Assembly (NCBI GenBank): GCA_020720385.1
Contig: DYOR01000019.1
Span: forward strand, 1-39,380
Direction of reading: 5' to 3'
Origin: Rubrivivax sp.
Lineage (GTDB): Bacteria > Pseudomonadota > Gammaproteobacteria > Burkholderiales > Burkholderiaceae_C
DNA length: 39,380 nt
Shown: positions 26,124-35,319 of the stretch, one piece after another
Layout: each line of letters starts with the position of its first letter
How positions within the stretch are numbered: position 1 is the stretch's first letter
The notes under the pieces: model-generated
Database searches by the model: none
What the model was told of the DNA's origin: nothing
Seen by the model: the letters and a program-made list of their open reading frames with translations, nothing else
Position numbers and translations under genes: made by a program

Positions 26124-29100
26124 TCAGATCAGCGCTTCGAAGGCCTCGGCGACCTGGAAGTCGTCGGCCGCCAGCGTGGCCGCATGGGCCTTGGCGTTCG
26201 AGTAGGTGCTGGTGCCCGCGGCCACCGCCTTGGCCGTGCTGCGTTCGGTGACGCGGTAGCCTGCCGGGGCGACCTGCGCCTTGGCCAGGACCTTGGGTTG
26301 CAGGCGCTGGCGCAGCGGGCTGCGCGCCGCGCCGCCGAAGGCGTACATCCACTGCGCGTCGGCGAGCAGGCCGAGGTGGTGCGGGCTGATGCGCTTGGGC
26401 TCGTCGCTGGAGAGGTTGACCTCTTCGTAGTCGAAGCTCTCGCCGATGGCGGGGCCGCTGTCGAAGCTGTCCACCGCCACGGTGACGCCGGCCTCGTACT
26501 GCTCGAACGACGGGCCCTGCAGGCGGTCCTGCTCGGTGACGTCGAAGAACTGCGCGGCGGCGAAATGGTCCTTCACCGCGCTGGCGGGGAAACCACCGGC
26601 GCCGCCGGGCAGGGTGAGCGCCGGCAGACCGAAGCGGTTCGGCCCCGAAGGCCGCTTCGTGCCCAGGCGCTCGAGCGTGGCGTCCAGCGGGATGTACTTC
26701 TGGCGGAAGGTGAGCGGGCTGCGCGGGTGCGCCATCAGGTCGGTCACCCCCTCGACCTTGGCCAGGGTGACGAAGGCGTCCTCGGGGCGCGGCAGCTGCG
26801 CCGACCAGTTTTCGACCTTGCCGATCTGCCGCGCGAGCTCGAGCTCGACGGCCTCGGTGGGCGTGGGCGTGTCGACGGCGCTGCCCCAGCTCTCGTCGAA
26901 ATCGACACTGTGCTCGCCGAAGAAACCCAGGTCCACCGTGGCCTGGCCGGCGGCGCGCCAGCGGCCCGGCCCGGCCAGGGTGCCCTCGATGTGTGCGCCC
27001 AGGGTGAAGCCCAGCAGCATGACCTTGGCCCACAGGCGCATGTCGGCCTCGAAGTGCAGGCGCGGCTCGAGGTAGACGATGACGTCGTAGCCGAAACCCC
27101 CGTCGAAGCTGGCCACGCCGACATCGGCCCAGACGCGCAACTCGGAGCCGCCCTGCACGGTGGCCGAGGTGACGGCGAAATAGCCTTCGAACTTCACGCC
27201 GACGATGCCGATGGAGAAGCCCGCGCCGATGCGGTCCATCTTCGGCACGTCGTCGGGGATGTCCTTGAAGCCGGGGTGGAAGCCGCCGGCGCTGAGCAGG
27301 AAGCTGGGCTTGTCGCCGAAGCTGGCACGGAAGGCAAAGCTGCCGGTGAGGGTGATGAAGAGCACGCGCGAGTCGCGCAGCAGGCCGTCGAAGCCGACCT
27401 TGAAGGGGTCGAAGATGATGTAGCCAATGAAGTCGACCTGCAGGCGCAGGATCGCCAGGTCCTTGCTCACCAGCGGCGGGATCTGGATCAGCGCCTGGCC
27501 GAGGATGACGATCTTGGAGGCTTCGATGAGCACGCCGGCGCGGATCGTCACCAGGTTGGGCGTGCCCCAGCCGACCTCGAGCATCGGGCCGATGACGAAG
27601 CCGCCGCGCTGGGTGGGGAAGAGGGTGCGCAGGGTGTTGATGATCTGCGGCGCGTCGGCCACCGGGTTGGCGGGGAAGAGCACGGCGTCGAGCGCGCCGC
27701 TGGCCAGGCCCTTGGACAGCGCATCCGTGCTCACCGTGTGCTGCAGGCCGATGAGCCCGCCGATGCCGGTGAGGGTGAAGCCGAAGGACAGCTGGATGGG
27801 CGGGAAGTTGCCGAAGATGAGCAGCAGCAGCGACCAGCCGGCGTCGGCCACCTTGGTGTTGAGGATGGCGATGGCCTTGATGCCGATGGCCATCATGCGC
27901 AGCTCGAGCACGCCGGCGTATTCGCCCTTGTCCGGGTCGAGATAGACGTAGCCGCCACCGGCGACCACGCCGGCATCGAGCGACAGGCCCGCGCCATTGG
28001 GCGGCTTGAGCGCAAAGGCCACGTCGGGGTCGTTGCCGAAGAGCTTGCGCAGGCGCACGATCACGCCCAGGCGGTCCACCGAGCCCTTGAACGGCCCGAG
28101 CGAGATGCCGAAGGAGGCCGAGAGCTCGGCATCGATCTCGTTGAACGAGCCGTTGAGCGGGTCGATGCCCAGGTTGATGAGCATCAGCTCGAGCGGCCCG
28201 CTGGGGATCTTGGGCACGGGCAGCGAGACATGCAGCCCGGTGCCGTCTTTCATGTGCAGCCGGCCCTTGGCGTCGATCTGCGCTTCGACGGCGAAGTCCA
28301 CCGTGATGTCGCCAGAGAGCACTTCCTTGAGCAGCTTGTCTTCGATGACGAGCTTGATTTCGCCTTCACGCAGGAAGAGATCGAAGCGTGGCGCGAGCGA
28401 CTTGCCGGCGACCTTCAGCGCGAGCTGGATCGCCGCGCCGATCTCCTTGACTTGCAGCGCCGCGCTGCCGAAGCCGGCCAGGTCGACCGGGCCCATCTTC
28501 AGCGCGAAACCGTCGGTCTGCTTCTTCGACAGCTCGATGCCTATCGACGGGTCGGTGCCTTCGACCTCGGCCGCGCCGGGGGGCATCACGGGTTGGTACA
28601 CCTTCAATGCCGCGCTGCCCTCGAGCTTGACCTTGGCCGGGCCGGCGGCGGCCGCGGCGTCGAGGTTCAGCGCGGCATCGAACTGCACCCCCGAGGCGGC
28701 GGGCGGCAGCGCCGCGACCACGTTCAGGCTGAGCTTGGCCGGCCCGGCGGCAAGGCCGAAGGGCAGCACGATGGGCCCGAGCGCGCCGGGAGGCACGGCG
28801 GCGGCCATGGCCTGCGCCGACCAGCCGAAATCCGCCGCGGTGACGGCCTTGGCGAAGCTGCGATCGATCAGGCCGCCGGTAAGTGCGGTGAACAGGCCCA
28901 GGGCCGAGGCGGCATCGTCGATCTGCGCCTGGTTCGGGTTGCCGCCGACGGTGCTGCGGGCGACGAAATCGGCCAGTTGCTGCGCGTGGGACTGCCCGGC
29001 AGCGACGCTGGCGCGCGCATCGCCCGACATCGTGAGCATGAGCTTGGCCAGGCCGAAGGCGCTGGGGTAGCGCGCCGCGGCATCCACGCCCTTGACGATG

Positions 29101-29486
29101 CCGTCGACCTGAGCCACCACCTGGCCCACGACGCGGAAGATGTCCTGGCGCGCGGCGGCGCTCATGCCGCCCTCGGCCACCGCCTTGATGGCATCCACGG
29201 CGGCCTTCACCGTGTCCAGCGCAGCGAGGAATTCCGCGGCGATGAGTGCGGCCAGGGCAATGCCCTGTGAGGCTGCGCCGGCGCCCTGGAACTGCTCCAG
29301 CGTCAAGGCACTGCCCGCGGGCAATGGCGCATTCACGTCGATGCGGCCGAGCAGGGTCCAGAGCAACTTCTCGACACTCGCCCGCTGCGCCGCCACCGCC
29401 GGCGGTGCCGCGGCAAGCGCGTGGTCGACGGCTTCGCGGAACCACGCGTAGCTTTGCACGAATACCGGGTCGGGCTGGGTCGCCAT
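26124..29486 (-). CDS. DUF6603-type giant protein D, first gene of the operon
   Basis: This 1120-aa protein starts at ATG 29486 (MATQPDPVFVQSYAWFREAV); the frame is open 80 codons further up, but that part is non-protein-like. Residues 1 to about 230 are helical. From about 230 on it is a long series of alternating beta strands (KLSLNVVAALPPAASGVQFD, KVKLEGSAALKVYQP). The segment around 480-870 matches DUF6603 as I know it (PPNGAGLSLDAGVVAGGGYV, then YLDPDKGEYAGVLELR). The last 200 residues are a mixed tail. It has no signal peptide. The strand pattern could form an elongated hydrophobic groove or barrel, which is a guess. Family moderately sure, function unknown. Confidence 0.75.
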   Translation of the reverse strand: MATQPDPVFVQSYAWFREAVDHALAAAPPAVAAQRASVEKLLWTLLGRIDVNAPLPAGSALTLEQFQGAGAASQGIALAALIAAEFLAALDTVKAAVDAIKAVAEGGMSAAARQDIFRVVGQVVAQVDGIVKGVDAAARYPSAFGLAKLMLTMSGDARASVAAGQSHAQQLADFVARSTVGGNPNQAQIDDAASALGLFTALTGGLIDRSFAKAVTAADFGWSAQAMAAAVPPGALGPIVLPFGLAAGPAKLSLNVVAALPPAASGVQFDAALNLDAAAAAGPAKVKLEGSAALKVYQPVMPPGAAEVEGTDPSIGIELSKKQTDGFALKMGPVDLAGFGSAALQVKEIGAAIQLALKVAGKSLAPRFDLFLREGEIKLVIEDKLLKEVLSGDITVDFAVEAQIDAKGRLHMKDGTGLHVSLPVPKIPSGPLELMLINLGIDPLNGSFNEIDAELSASFGISLGPFKGSVDRLGVIVRLRKLFGNDPDVAFALKPPNGAGLSLDAGVVAGGGYVYLDPDKGEYAGVLELRMMAIGIKAIAILNTKVADAGWSLLLLIFGNFPPIQLSFGFTLTGIGGLIGLQHTVSTDALSKGLASGALDAVLFPANPVADAPQIINTLRTLFPTQRGGFVIGPMLEVGWGTPNLVTIRAGVLIEASKIVILGQALIQIPPLVSKDLAILRLQVDFIGYIIFDPFKVGFDGLLRDSRVLFITLTGSFAFRASFGDKPSFLLSAGGFHPGFKDIPDDVPKMDRIGAGFSIGIVGVKFEGYFAVTSATVQGGSELRVWADVGVASFDGGFGYDVIVYLEPRLHFEADMRLWAKVMLLGFTLGAHIEGTLAGPGRWRAAGQATVDLGFFGEHSVDFDESWGSAVDTPTPTEAVELELARQIGKVENWSAQLPRPEDAFVTLAKVEGVTDLMAHPRSPLTFRQKYIPLDATLERLGTKRPSGPNRFGLPALTLPGGAGGFPASAVKDHFAAAQFFDVTEQDRLQGPSFEQYEAGVTVAVDSFDSGPAIGESFDYEEVNLSSDEPKRISPHHLGLLADAQWMYAFGGAARSPLRQRLQPKVLAKAQVAPAGYRVTERSTAKAVAAGTSTYSNAKAHAATLAADDFQVAEAFEALI

Positions 29487-29838
29487 GGCGGTGCCTTTGC
29501 ATTCAAGGGCGCCGGAGCAAAGTGCCGGCCCTGCGCGCCAGTGCAGCGTGGCACCTGCGGCGACTGCGGGTCCCATGCCCGAGCGGCCGCATCCTAGGCA
29601 GCACGCCGGGCCATGCACACCCCTATGTTCCTGCTCGGGCGGGGTGCAGCGTAGGGGGTCGGCGGACGGTATTCGATGTCTGACGATCGGCGCGGCCGTC
29701 ATGGCCGGTGCCGCGGCGCTGGTCATGCCGCGTGCGTGGTCATTTCCTGGGTATTGACACCATCCACCGGCCGGCGCAGAAATGCGCGCCCGGGCGCCAC
29801 GTGCGCTCAGTTAGCGATCGATTCTCCAGGAGACGCGC
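29487..29838. other. Divergent intergenic region between giant operon and TPR genes
   Basis: These 352 bases hold no gene I believe. A perfect -35 hexamer TTGACA is present at 29754-29759 on the plus strand. On the minus side nothing resembling a promoter could be identified with confidence, although the giant operon must start here. AGGAGA precedes ATG 29839. Confidence 0.5.
29754..29782 (+). promoter_or_regulatory. Possible sigma-70 promoter of the TPR operon
   Basis: TTGACA at 29754-29759 is a perfect -35. With a 17-base spacer the -10 would be CAGAAA (29777-29782), a weak match. The start codon of the TPR gene is 56 bases further on. Confidence 0.4.
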
Positions 29839-31446
29839 ATGAGCATGAATTGGCACCCGATGCGCAGCGCGCTGGCCACAGCCGCGCTCTGCACCATCCT
29901 CCCCGCTGCTGCCGACGACCCTGGCGTCAAGCTCGGCAGCGTGCACTTCGAGGTCGGCTGCAACGCCCAGGCGCAGCGCGAATTCGATCTGGCGATGGCC
30001 TACTTCCACTCCTTCGCCTGGGAGCAGATCAAGGCACCGCTAGACCGCGCTCTGGCCGCCGATGCGACCTGCGGCATGGCCCACTGGGCGCGCGCGCTGG
30101 CCTCGCTGGACAACCCCTTCGTCTGGCCGGCCAATGTGTCTGCCAAGACCCTCGCCGAGGGCGCCGCACTGATGGAGCAGGCGCGCAAGGCGGGCCTGGC
30201 CACGCAGCGCGAGCGCGACTACGTCGACGCGCTGGCGGCCTTCTTCGAGGGCGCCGACAAGCTCAGCCACCGCAGCCGCACCAAGGCGCTGGAGAGCGGC
30301 CTGGAAAAAGTTGCCACCACGTACCCCGCGGACAGCGAGGCGAGCATCCTTCATGCCCTCGTGCTGTCAGCCAATTTCGACCCCGCCGACAGACAGTACG
30401 GCAACCAGTTGCGCGCCGCCAGGCTGCTCGAGCCGATCTTCGCGAAGCAGCCCGAGCACCCCGGCGCCGCGCATTACCTGATCCACAGCTACGACTATCC
30501 ACCGCTGGCCGTGCATGGGCTGCCAGCGGCACGGCGCTACAGCAAGATCGCCCCGGCGGCCTCACATGCGCAGCACATGCCGTCGCACATCTTCACGCGC
30601 GTCGGCGCCTGGACCGATTCCGTCGCGGCGAATCTGGCCTCGGCGAGAGCCGATGCCGCCAGCGGCCCCAACACACTGCATGCCTACGACTACATGACCT
30701 ACGCCTACCTGCAGATGGGGCAGCACCGGGCCGCGCAGGCGGTGCAAGAGAGTGCCGTGGCGATCGCCAAGCGGCCCGACAACTTCGCTGCTGCGTTCGC
30801 CTATGCCGCGATTCCGGCCCGGCTCGCCCTTGAACGCGGCGACTGGGCCGCGGCGGCCGAGTTGCCGCTGACGCCGGCCGCCGACGCCTATCCGTGGGCC
30901 AAGTACCCGCAGGCCGAGGCGGGCAACGCCTATGCGCGAGCGCTGGGGGCGGCGGCGTTGGGCGATGCGGCAGCGGTCGACGCGGAACTGGCTCGCCTGG
31001 CACGCCTGCGCGACGCGGCCACCGCGCTGAAGATCGGCTACTGGGTCGAGCAGATCGGCATCCAGATCGATGTGGTGCGTGGCCTCGCCGTCTTCAAGGC
31101 GGGCCCTGTGCAGGCCGGCATCGCCGGCCTGCACAAGGCCGCCGACCGCGAGGACGCGAGCGAGAAGCACGCCGTCACGCCGGGTCCGCTGCTGCCGGCG
31201 CGCGAGGTGCTGGCCAGCGCGCTGCTCGAGAGCGGCGACGCGGCCGGTGCGCTGCGTGAATTCGAGGCCGTGCTGCGCAAGGAACCCAACCGCCTGCGCT
31301 CGATGGCCGGAGCGGCCGTCGCAGCCGAGCGCGCGGGAGATGTGGGCAAGGCGCGCGATCACGCCGACAAGGCTTCGCGCCAGACCGCGCGGGCCGATGT
31401 CGGTATTCCAGGCCTCAAGCTGGCACAGCATTCGGTGACGCGATGA
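29839..31446 (+). CDS. Exported TPR protein
   Basis: This 535-aa protein has a signal peptide (MRSALATAALCTILPAAADD). LGSVHFEVGCNAQAQREFDL and AMAYFHSFAWEQIKAPLDRA open the TPR array. Characteristic blocks HPGAAHYLIHSYDYPPLAVH, HAQHMPSHIFTRVGAW and HAYDYMTYAYLQMGQ identify a known family of large TPR proteins of unknown role, likely periplasmic. The C-terminal TPRs (REVLASALLESGDAAGALRE) are separated from the N-terminal ones by an Ala-rich stretch. The histidines in HMPSHIF and HYLIH could bind metal, which is speculative. It overlaps the next gene by 4 bases (ATGA). A good AGGAGA ribosome-binding site supports the start. Confidence 0.85.
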   Translation: MSMNWHPMRSALATAALCTILPAAADDPGVKLGSVHFEVGCNAQAQREFDLAMAYFHSFAWEQIKAPLDRALAADATCGMAHWARALASLDNPFVWPANVSAKTLAEGAALMEQARKAGLATQRERDYVDALAAFFEGADKLSHRSRTKALESGLEKVATTYPADSEASILHALVLSANFDPADRQYGNQLRAARLLEPIFAKQPEHPGAAHYLIHSYDYPPLAVHGLPAARRYSKIAPAASHAQHMPSHIFTRVGAWTDSVAANLASARADAASGPNTLHAYDYMTYAYLQMGQHRAAQAVQESAVAIAKRPDNFAAAFAYAAIPARLALERGDWAAAAELPLTPAADAYPWAKYPQAEAGNAYARALGAAALGDAAAVDAELARLARLRDAATALKIGYWVEQIGIQIDVVRGLAVFKAGPVQAGIAGLHKAADREDASEKHAVTPGPLLPAREVLASALLESGDAAGALREFEAVLRKEPNRLRSMAGAAVAAERAGDVGKARDHADKASRQTARADVGIPGLKLAQHSVTR

Positions 31447-31955
31447 GCGCAGCGTCGGCACCGCGGCTGGCGCTGCTGACGGCGCTGGCGGCGCTGGCGG
31501 CAGGCGGCGCCGGCGCCGCCGAGAGCGATCCGCTGCCGCTGTCGACGGCCGGAGGGCGCGCTGACGCGGTGCGCCATTACAACGACGGTGTCGTGCTGCT
31601 GCGGGCGCGCAACTTCCGCGAGGCGCAGCAGAAGTTCGAGGCCACGCTCGCGCTCGACGAGGGCCTGGCCGAAGCCCACAACAACCTGGCGTTCGCCCTG
31701 AGGATGCAGGGGCGCCACAACTTCACGGCGTCGCTCGCGCACTACAACCGCGCCATCGAACTGAAGCCCGATCTCGCGCAGGCCTACATGTACCGCGGCG
31801 TGCTCTTCGTGCAGCAGGGCGACAAGCAGCGCGCACGCCAGGATCTCGAGCGCCTGCGCGGCCTCGATGCAAGGCTCGCGGCGGATCTCGAGCGCGTCGT
31901 CTCTGGCGCCGACGAGGGCGCAGGCCAGGGTGGTGTCGCGGCGCAGTACGACTGA
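31443..31955 (+). CDS. Small exported TPR protein
   Basis: This 170-aa protein has a signal peptide (LALLTALAALAAGGAGAAES). About three TPR motifs follow (AVRHYNDGVVLLRARNFREA, EAHNNLAFALRMQGRHNFTA, AYMYRGVLFVQQGDKQRARQ). It is translationally coupled to the larger TPR gene upstream and probably works with it in the periplasm. No other motif is present. Confidence 0.85.
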   Translation: MSAASAPRLALLTALAALAAGGAGAAESDPLPLSTAGGRADAVRHYNDGVVLLRARNFREAQQKFEATLALDEGLAEAHNNLAFALRMQGRHNFTASLAHYNRAIELKPDLAQAYMYRGVLFVQQGDKQRARQDLERLRGLDARLAADLERVVSGADEGAGQGGVAAQYD

Positions 31956-32206
31956 CGGCCCGATCGAGCCCGCGCTGCAAGTCCAGGCTGCCCGCGCCAC
32001 CTTCTGAAGACCCGCAGGACCCGGGAATTCATGCACCCTCTTTCGCGCTCTGCGCCGCCCTGGGCTTGCCCGGCGCTGCACTTGATGCCGCGCTCGACGC
32101 CGCACCCCGCGGGCACGCTGCAAAGCATGAACTGGGGATTGCCGCCCCGCGCCAGGCCGACGTGCAATGCGCCCGCGCCCACTTCTCAGGGCGTGAGGTC
32201 AAACCC

Positions 32207-32959
32207 ATGATCAAGCCCATGAAGTGCCCGCGCAGTTCAGCTCTCACGGCCGCGGCCGCCGTCGCGGCGACCCTGGTCCAGGTCGCCTGTGGCGGTGGCG
32301 TCGGGGAACTCGCCCTGGCGACGTTCCTCGGCACGGGCGGCGGCCAATTCCTGCTGGAACCGCAGCCGATGCCGGCCGACTACGGCATTTTCGACGACGC
32401 GCTCACCTTCAGCCGCTCGGGCACGCAGGTTGACACCACACCACCCGACCTGTACGCCAGCGAGTACAACGTCTTCGTATCCGGCGTCAACGGCGCGCGG
32501 CTGGGCGCCTGCACTGGCGCCAGCGGCCGCGTGGTGGGCGAGCGTGTCACCATCACGGGCTGCTTCACCGGCCGCTACGTCAACGTCAACCGGCTCGTCT
32601 CGGACGATGGCACCAGGGTGCTGTACCACAGCTTCGACCCGGACCTGGCCACGGGACTGTGGGTGGACGTCAACGACGCGTCGCATGCGCTGAAGTTCGT
32701 CGGCCAGACAGCGGCCTGCGAGTATGTCGGCGCCACGAAGCGCGCGGCGAGCTACCAGCGGCGCCTGGCCGAGGTCTCGCAGGCGGCCAACGGGCGGCCC
32801 TTCGTCCTCACCACGGCCGGCATCACTTCGCTTGCCGTCACCGGCGGTCAGACCTGGACGGGCGAGTTCATCGGCATCAGCGGGCTGCGCCTGACCAGCG
32901 GCACCGGCTCGGTTGATCTGCAGCGTCGCGACACCGCAGCGCCGGCAGCTTGCCCCTGA
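32207..32959 (+). CDS. Probable lipoprotein, function unknown
   Basis: This 250-aa protein starts at ATG 32207 (MIKPMKCPRSS) with GAGGT 9 bases upstream. A hydrophobic stretch (LTAAAAVAATLVQVACGGG) ends in a lipobox-like VAC; the -3 residue is Gln, so the box is imperfect. The mature part is beta-rich with paired cysteines (GACTGASG, TGCFTGRYVNVN, AACEYVG) and ends APAACP. I do not recognise the family. A gap of 251 bases separates it from the TPR pair, and its end lies 9 bases from the convergent protease-like gene. Confidence 0.65.
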   Translation: MIKPMKCPRSSALTAAAAVAATLVQVACGGGVGELALATFLGTGGGQFLLEPQPMPADYGIFDDALTFSRSGTQVDTTPPDLYASEYNVFVSGVNGARLGACTGASGRVVGERVTITGCFTGRYVNVNRLVSDDGTRVLYHSFDPDLATGLWVDVNDASHALKFVGQTAACEYVGATKRAASYQRRLAEVSQAANGRPFVLTTAGITSLAVTGGQTWTGEFIGISGLRLTSGTGSVDLQRRDTAAPAACP

Positions 32960-32968
32960 CGGGGCGCC

Positions 32969-34177
32969 TCAGCCCACGCGCGCGAAGAAGCGCTCGCGCG
33001 CCAGGGCCGTGCTGCGCCGGCCATCGCCGCGCCGCCACTCGAATTCCGCCGCCGCGCGGCCGCGCAGCGGGCCCCATGCGGCCGGCGGCACCGGCCGCGC
33101 CAGCGGCTGCCCGTCCAGTGCGATGAGCTCGTCGCCGGCACGCACCCCGGCGGTCGCCGCCGGGCCGCCGGCCAGCACCTGTTGTGCCACGAGCCGGTCT
33201 CCCGCGGTCGCCAGCACGACGCCGAACCCGCCCGGCAACGACGTGCCGGCGGCGGCCGTGGTCCATGCGCTGCGCCGCGTGGCATCGAAGCCTAGCGCAG
33301 CGTGCTCGAACAAGGCCATGCCGACCGCGCCTACCACCCCGTGCAGCGCGACCGACGCGCCGAGCGGGGACGCGGGCAGCAGCAGTGCCGGCACGTCACT
33401 CCACGCGGCCGGCCCGATGCTCAGCCGCGCCAGCAGCACGGCCGTCACCGCGGTGCGGCCACCGACACCGTCGACCTGGATGCGTGCACCACCGCCTGCG
33501 GTGCGGCCCAGCGCCGTGGCGACGTCGCCCCACAGCATCAGCGCGCCGGCGAAGCCGGTATCCAGCAGCAGCGGAGCCGGCGCACGTTCACCCCACTGGC
33601 CATCGACGACCGGCAGCACCGAGGCGCCGCTCCACGGCATCTGCAGCGCGACCCCAGGCGGCGCGAGGGCCTCATCGCCACGGCTCCACCGGCCGGCGGG
33701 CGGCTCCAGCCGCCAGGGCAGGGTGGCCAGCGTGGGCCAGCCGACGATGCCCTGCACCGGCTCGCCGGCCGCGGCGCCATGCGCGCCGAGATCGATCACC
33801 GTCGCCTCCCGCAGCGCCAGGCAGGTGCCGGCGGCGCACAGGCCGGGCGGCTCGACGATGGGCGCAGCCGCCACCCGCCCGCCAGGGGCGCGCAGGTCGC
33901 GCGAGCCGCGCTGGCGCAGGCCCAGGCGAAGCGCCAGGCCGGTGTGCACCGCGGCGGCCTCGGCGCCCGTGTCCAGCAGCCAGGCGCCGGTGGCCGTGCC
34001 CTCGGGGCCGCTGGCGTGTGCATCCAGCACCGCCAGCCCGCCGATGTCGCCCAGCGCCAGCCAGCGTAGCGGCCCGGTCGCGCGCTCTGCCTGGGGCGCG
34101 GCCGTGCCTGGCCAAGCCGCAGCGGCCAGCGCCTGCAGCACGCGCCGGCGCGGCACGGCGGCCTCACGCAGCGTCAC
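32969..34177 (-). CDS. Exported aspartic-protease-like protein with PDZ domain
   Basis: This 402-aa protein starts with GTG 34177, overlapping the TIR gene stop as GTGA. A twin-arginine-like leader (RRRVLQALAAAAWPGTAAPQ) suggests export. Two retropepsin-type motifs, GAWLLDTGAEAAAVHT (Asp69) and LLLDTGFAGALMLW (Asp206), resemble the two lobes of a pepsin-like enzyme in one chain. The C-terminus is a PDZ domain (LAGGPAATAGVRAGDELIAL, DGQPL, about 325-375). Similar aspartyl protease plus PDZ proteins occur in many bacteria, mostly uncharacterised. Coupling to a cytoplasmic TIR protein is unusual. Protease activity is inferred from both DTG motifs being intact. Confidence 0.8.
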   Translation of the reverse strand: MTLREAAVPRRRVLQALAAAAWPGTAAPQAERATGPLRWLALGDIGGLAVLDAHASGPEGTATGAWLLDTGAEAAAVHTGLALRLGLRQRGSRDLRAPGGRVAAAPIVEPPGLCAAGTCLALREATVIDLGAHGAAAGEPVQGIVGWPTLATLPWRLEPPAGRWSRGDEALAPPGVALQMPWSGASVLPVVDGQWGERAPAPLLLDTGFAGALMLWGDVATALGRTAGGGARIQVDGVGGRTAVTAVLLARLSIGPAAWSDVPALLLPASPLGASVALHGVVGAVGMALFEHAALGFDATRRSAWTTAAAGTSLPGGFGVVLATAGDRLVAQQVLAGGPAATAGVRAGDELIALDGQPLARPVPPAAWGPLRGRAAAEFEWRRGDGRRSTALARERFFARVG

Positions 34178-35094
34178 GTGATCTCCCGTTCCAGGGCTGC
34201 AATGGTCTGCGTCGAGCGACGTGAGAGTTCGTCCAGCGCCGCGCCGGCGTGCGCCAGCACGGCGTCACGCTGCGCCTGGTCGTCGGCTGCGGGCACCTGC
34301 GGCGGATCGGTGACCATCAGCGCGTGCACGATCTCGTGGATGCGATTGAGGGCGAACATCTCGCCGCGGTAGACCTGCTCGATGCGCTCGGTGAGCGCGC
34401 GCACGTCATCGCACAGGCCACGGTAGCGCGACCACGCGGCGGTGATGCGGTCGCGGTGCGCGCCGAGGTGCGCGATGAAGGGATCGGCGGCCTCGTTGTA
34501 CAGGCGCACCGATTCGCGCACGTGCTCGCAGGCCTGCGGGTTGGTGGTGAGCACGTCGAGCGCATTGCCCAGCGAGGCGCGCCACTGGAACGCGGCCTGC
34601 TTGTAAGCGGTGAGCTCGCGCGAGAAGGCCTCCAGCAGCGAGCGGCGCGCGGTGCTGCGCAGCGATTCCACCAGCAAGCTGGCGTGGAAGAACAACTGCT
34701 CCGAGAGTTCGGCCGCCGCCCGCGCGACGCCGGCGGGCGATTTGTCGGGCGCCATCAGGTACAGCCGCTTGTCCAACTGCGGGATCTCATGCAGCCGCTC
34801 GCGCACGTCTTCGAGCAGCACCGGAATGACGAAGGTGCGGCCGAGGCTTGCCTCGCGCTCCAGGCCCCAGGCCACTTCGCGCGGAACCCAATCGCGCGAC
34901 AGCGCTGCATCGTCGAGGAAGACCACCATGTAGTCGCAGGTCTGCGCGATGGCGTCCTCGATGCGACGGCTGAACTGTTCACCGGCGGCCATCTGTTCCT
35001 TGTCGAGCCATCGGTCCACGTGGGCGGGCAGGCCTGCAGCAATGCGCTCGACGACGGGCTTGGACTCGCTGGCGTGGCTGAGGAACAGTCGCAT
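34174..35094 (-). CDS. TIR domain protein
   Basis: This 306-aa protein starts at ATG 35094 (MRLFLSHASESKPVVERIAA), where the TIR fold begins. Residues 1 to about 135 are a TIR domain: FLSHASE, then DRWLDKEQMAAGEQFSRRIE, CDYMVVFLDDAALSRDW, VPREVAWGLE. Trp69 to Glu73 forms the WxxxE motif holding the catalytic glutamate in NAD-cleaving TIRs such as SARM1. The C-terminal half (about 150-306) is helical and unrecognised, perhaps a sensor or oligomerisation part (ALTERIEQVYRGEMFALNRI). It overlaps the protease-like gene by 4 bases. Bacterial TIR proteins often act in anti-phage defence by NAD depletion or signalling; that role here is inferred. Confidence 0.85.
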   Translation of the reverse strand: MRLFLSHASESKPVVERIAAGLPAHVDRWLDKEQMAAGEQFSRRIEDAIAQTCDYMVVFLDDAALSRDWVPREVAWGLEREASLGRTFVIPVLLEDVRERLHEIPQLDKRLYLMAPDKSPAGVARAAAELSEQLFFHASLLVESLRSTARRSLLEAFSRELTAYKQAAFQWRASLGNALDVLTTNPQACEHVRESVRLYNEAADPFIAHLGAHRDRITAAWSRYRGLCDDVRALTERIEQVYRGEMFALNRIHEIVHALMVTDPPQVPAADDQAQRDAVLAHAGAALDELSRRSTQTIAALEREIT

Positions 35095-35319
35095 GCCTGC
35101 ACTGTGAGGCGCGGCACGCCGGCTCGTCAAGCGCCCCGGCCGCCCTGCGCGGTGGGGGCCAGGCGCCGCCCGCCTTTCAGCGAGCGGGTTGCGGCCAGCG
35201 GGCGATCCGCGCCCGGCGGTGTGCGAGCTGCGCGACGGCAGCGATCCTGGAGCGCGCACAGGCGGGGCGTGTCGCCGCTCCCCTTATCCTCCCGTGTCTT
35301 CCACACGCCGAGTCGCTTC

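Noticed and set aside
22221-29270. Plus-strand frame of about 2350 codons opposite genes B, C and D
   Set aside because: Same shadow composition; covers three real genes and ignores their boundaries.
29487-29726. 80-codon N-terminal extension of protein D
   Set aside because: Composition (Cys, His, Pro and Arg scattered) is not protein-like; intergenic.
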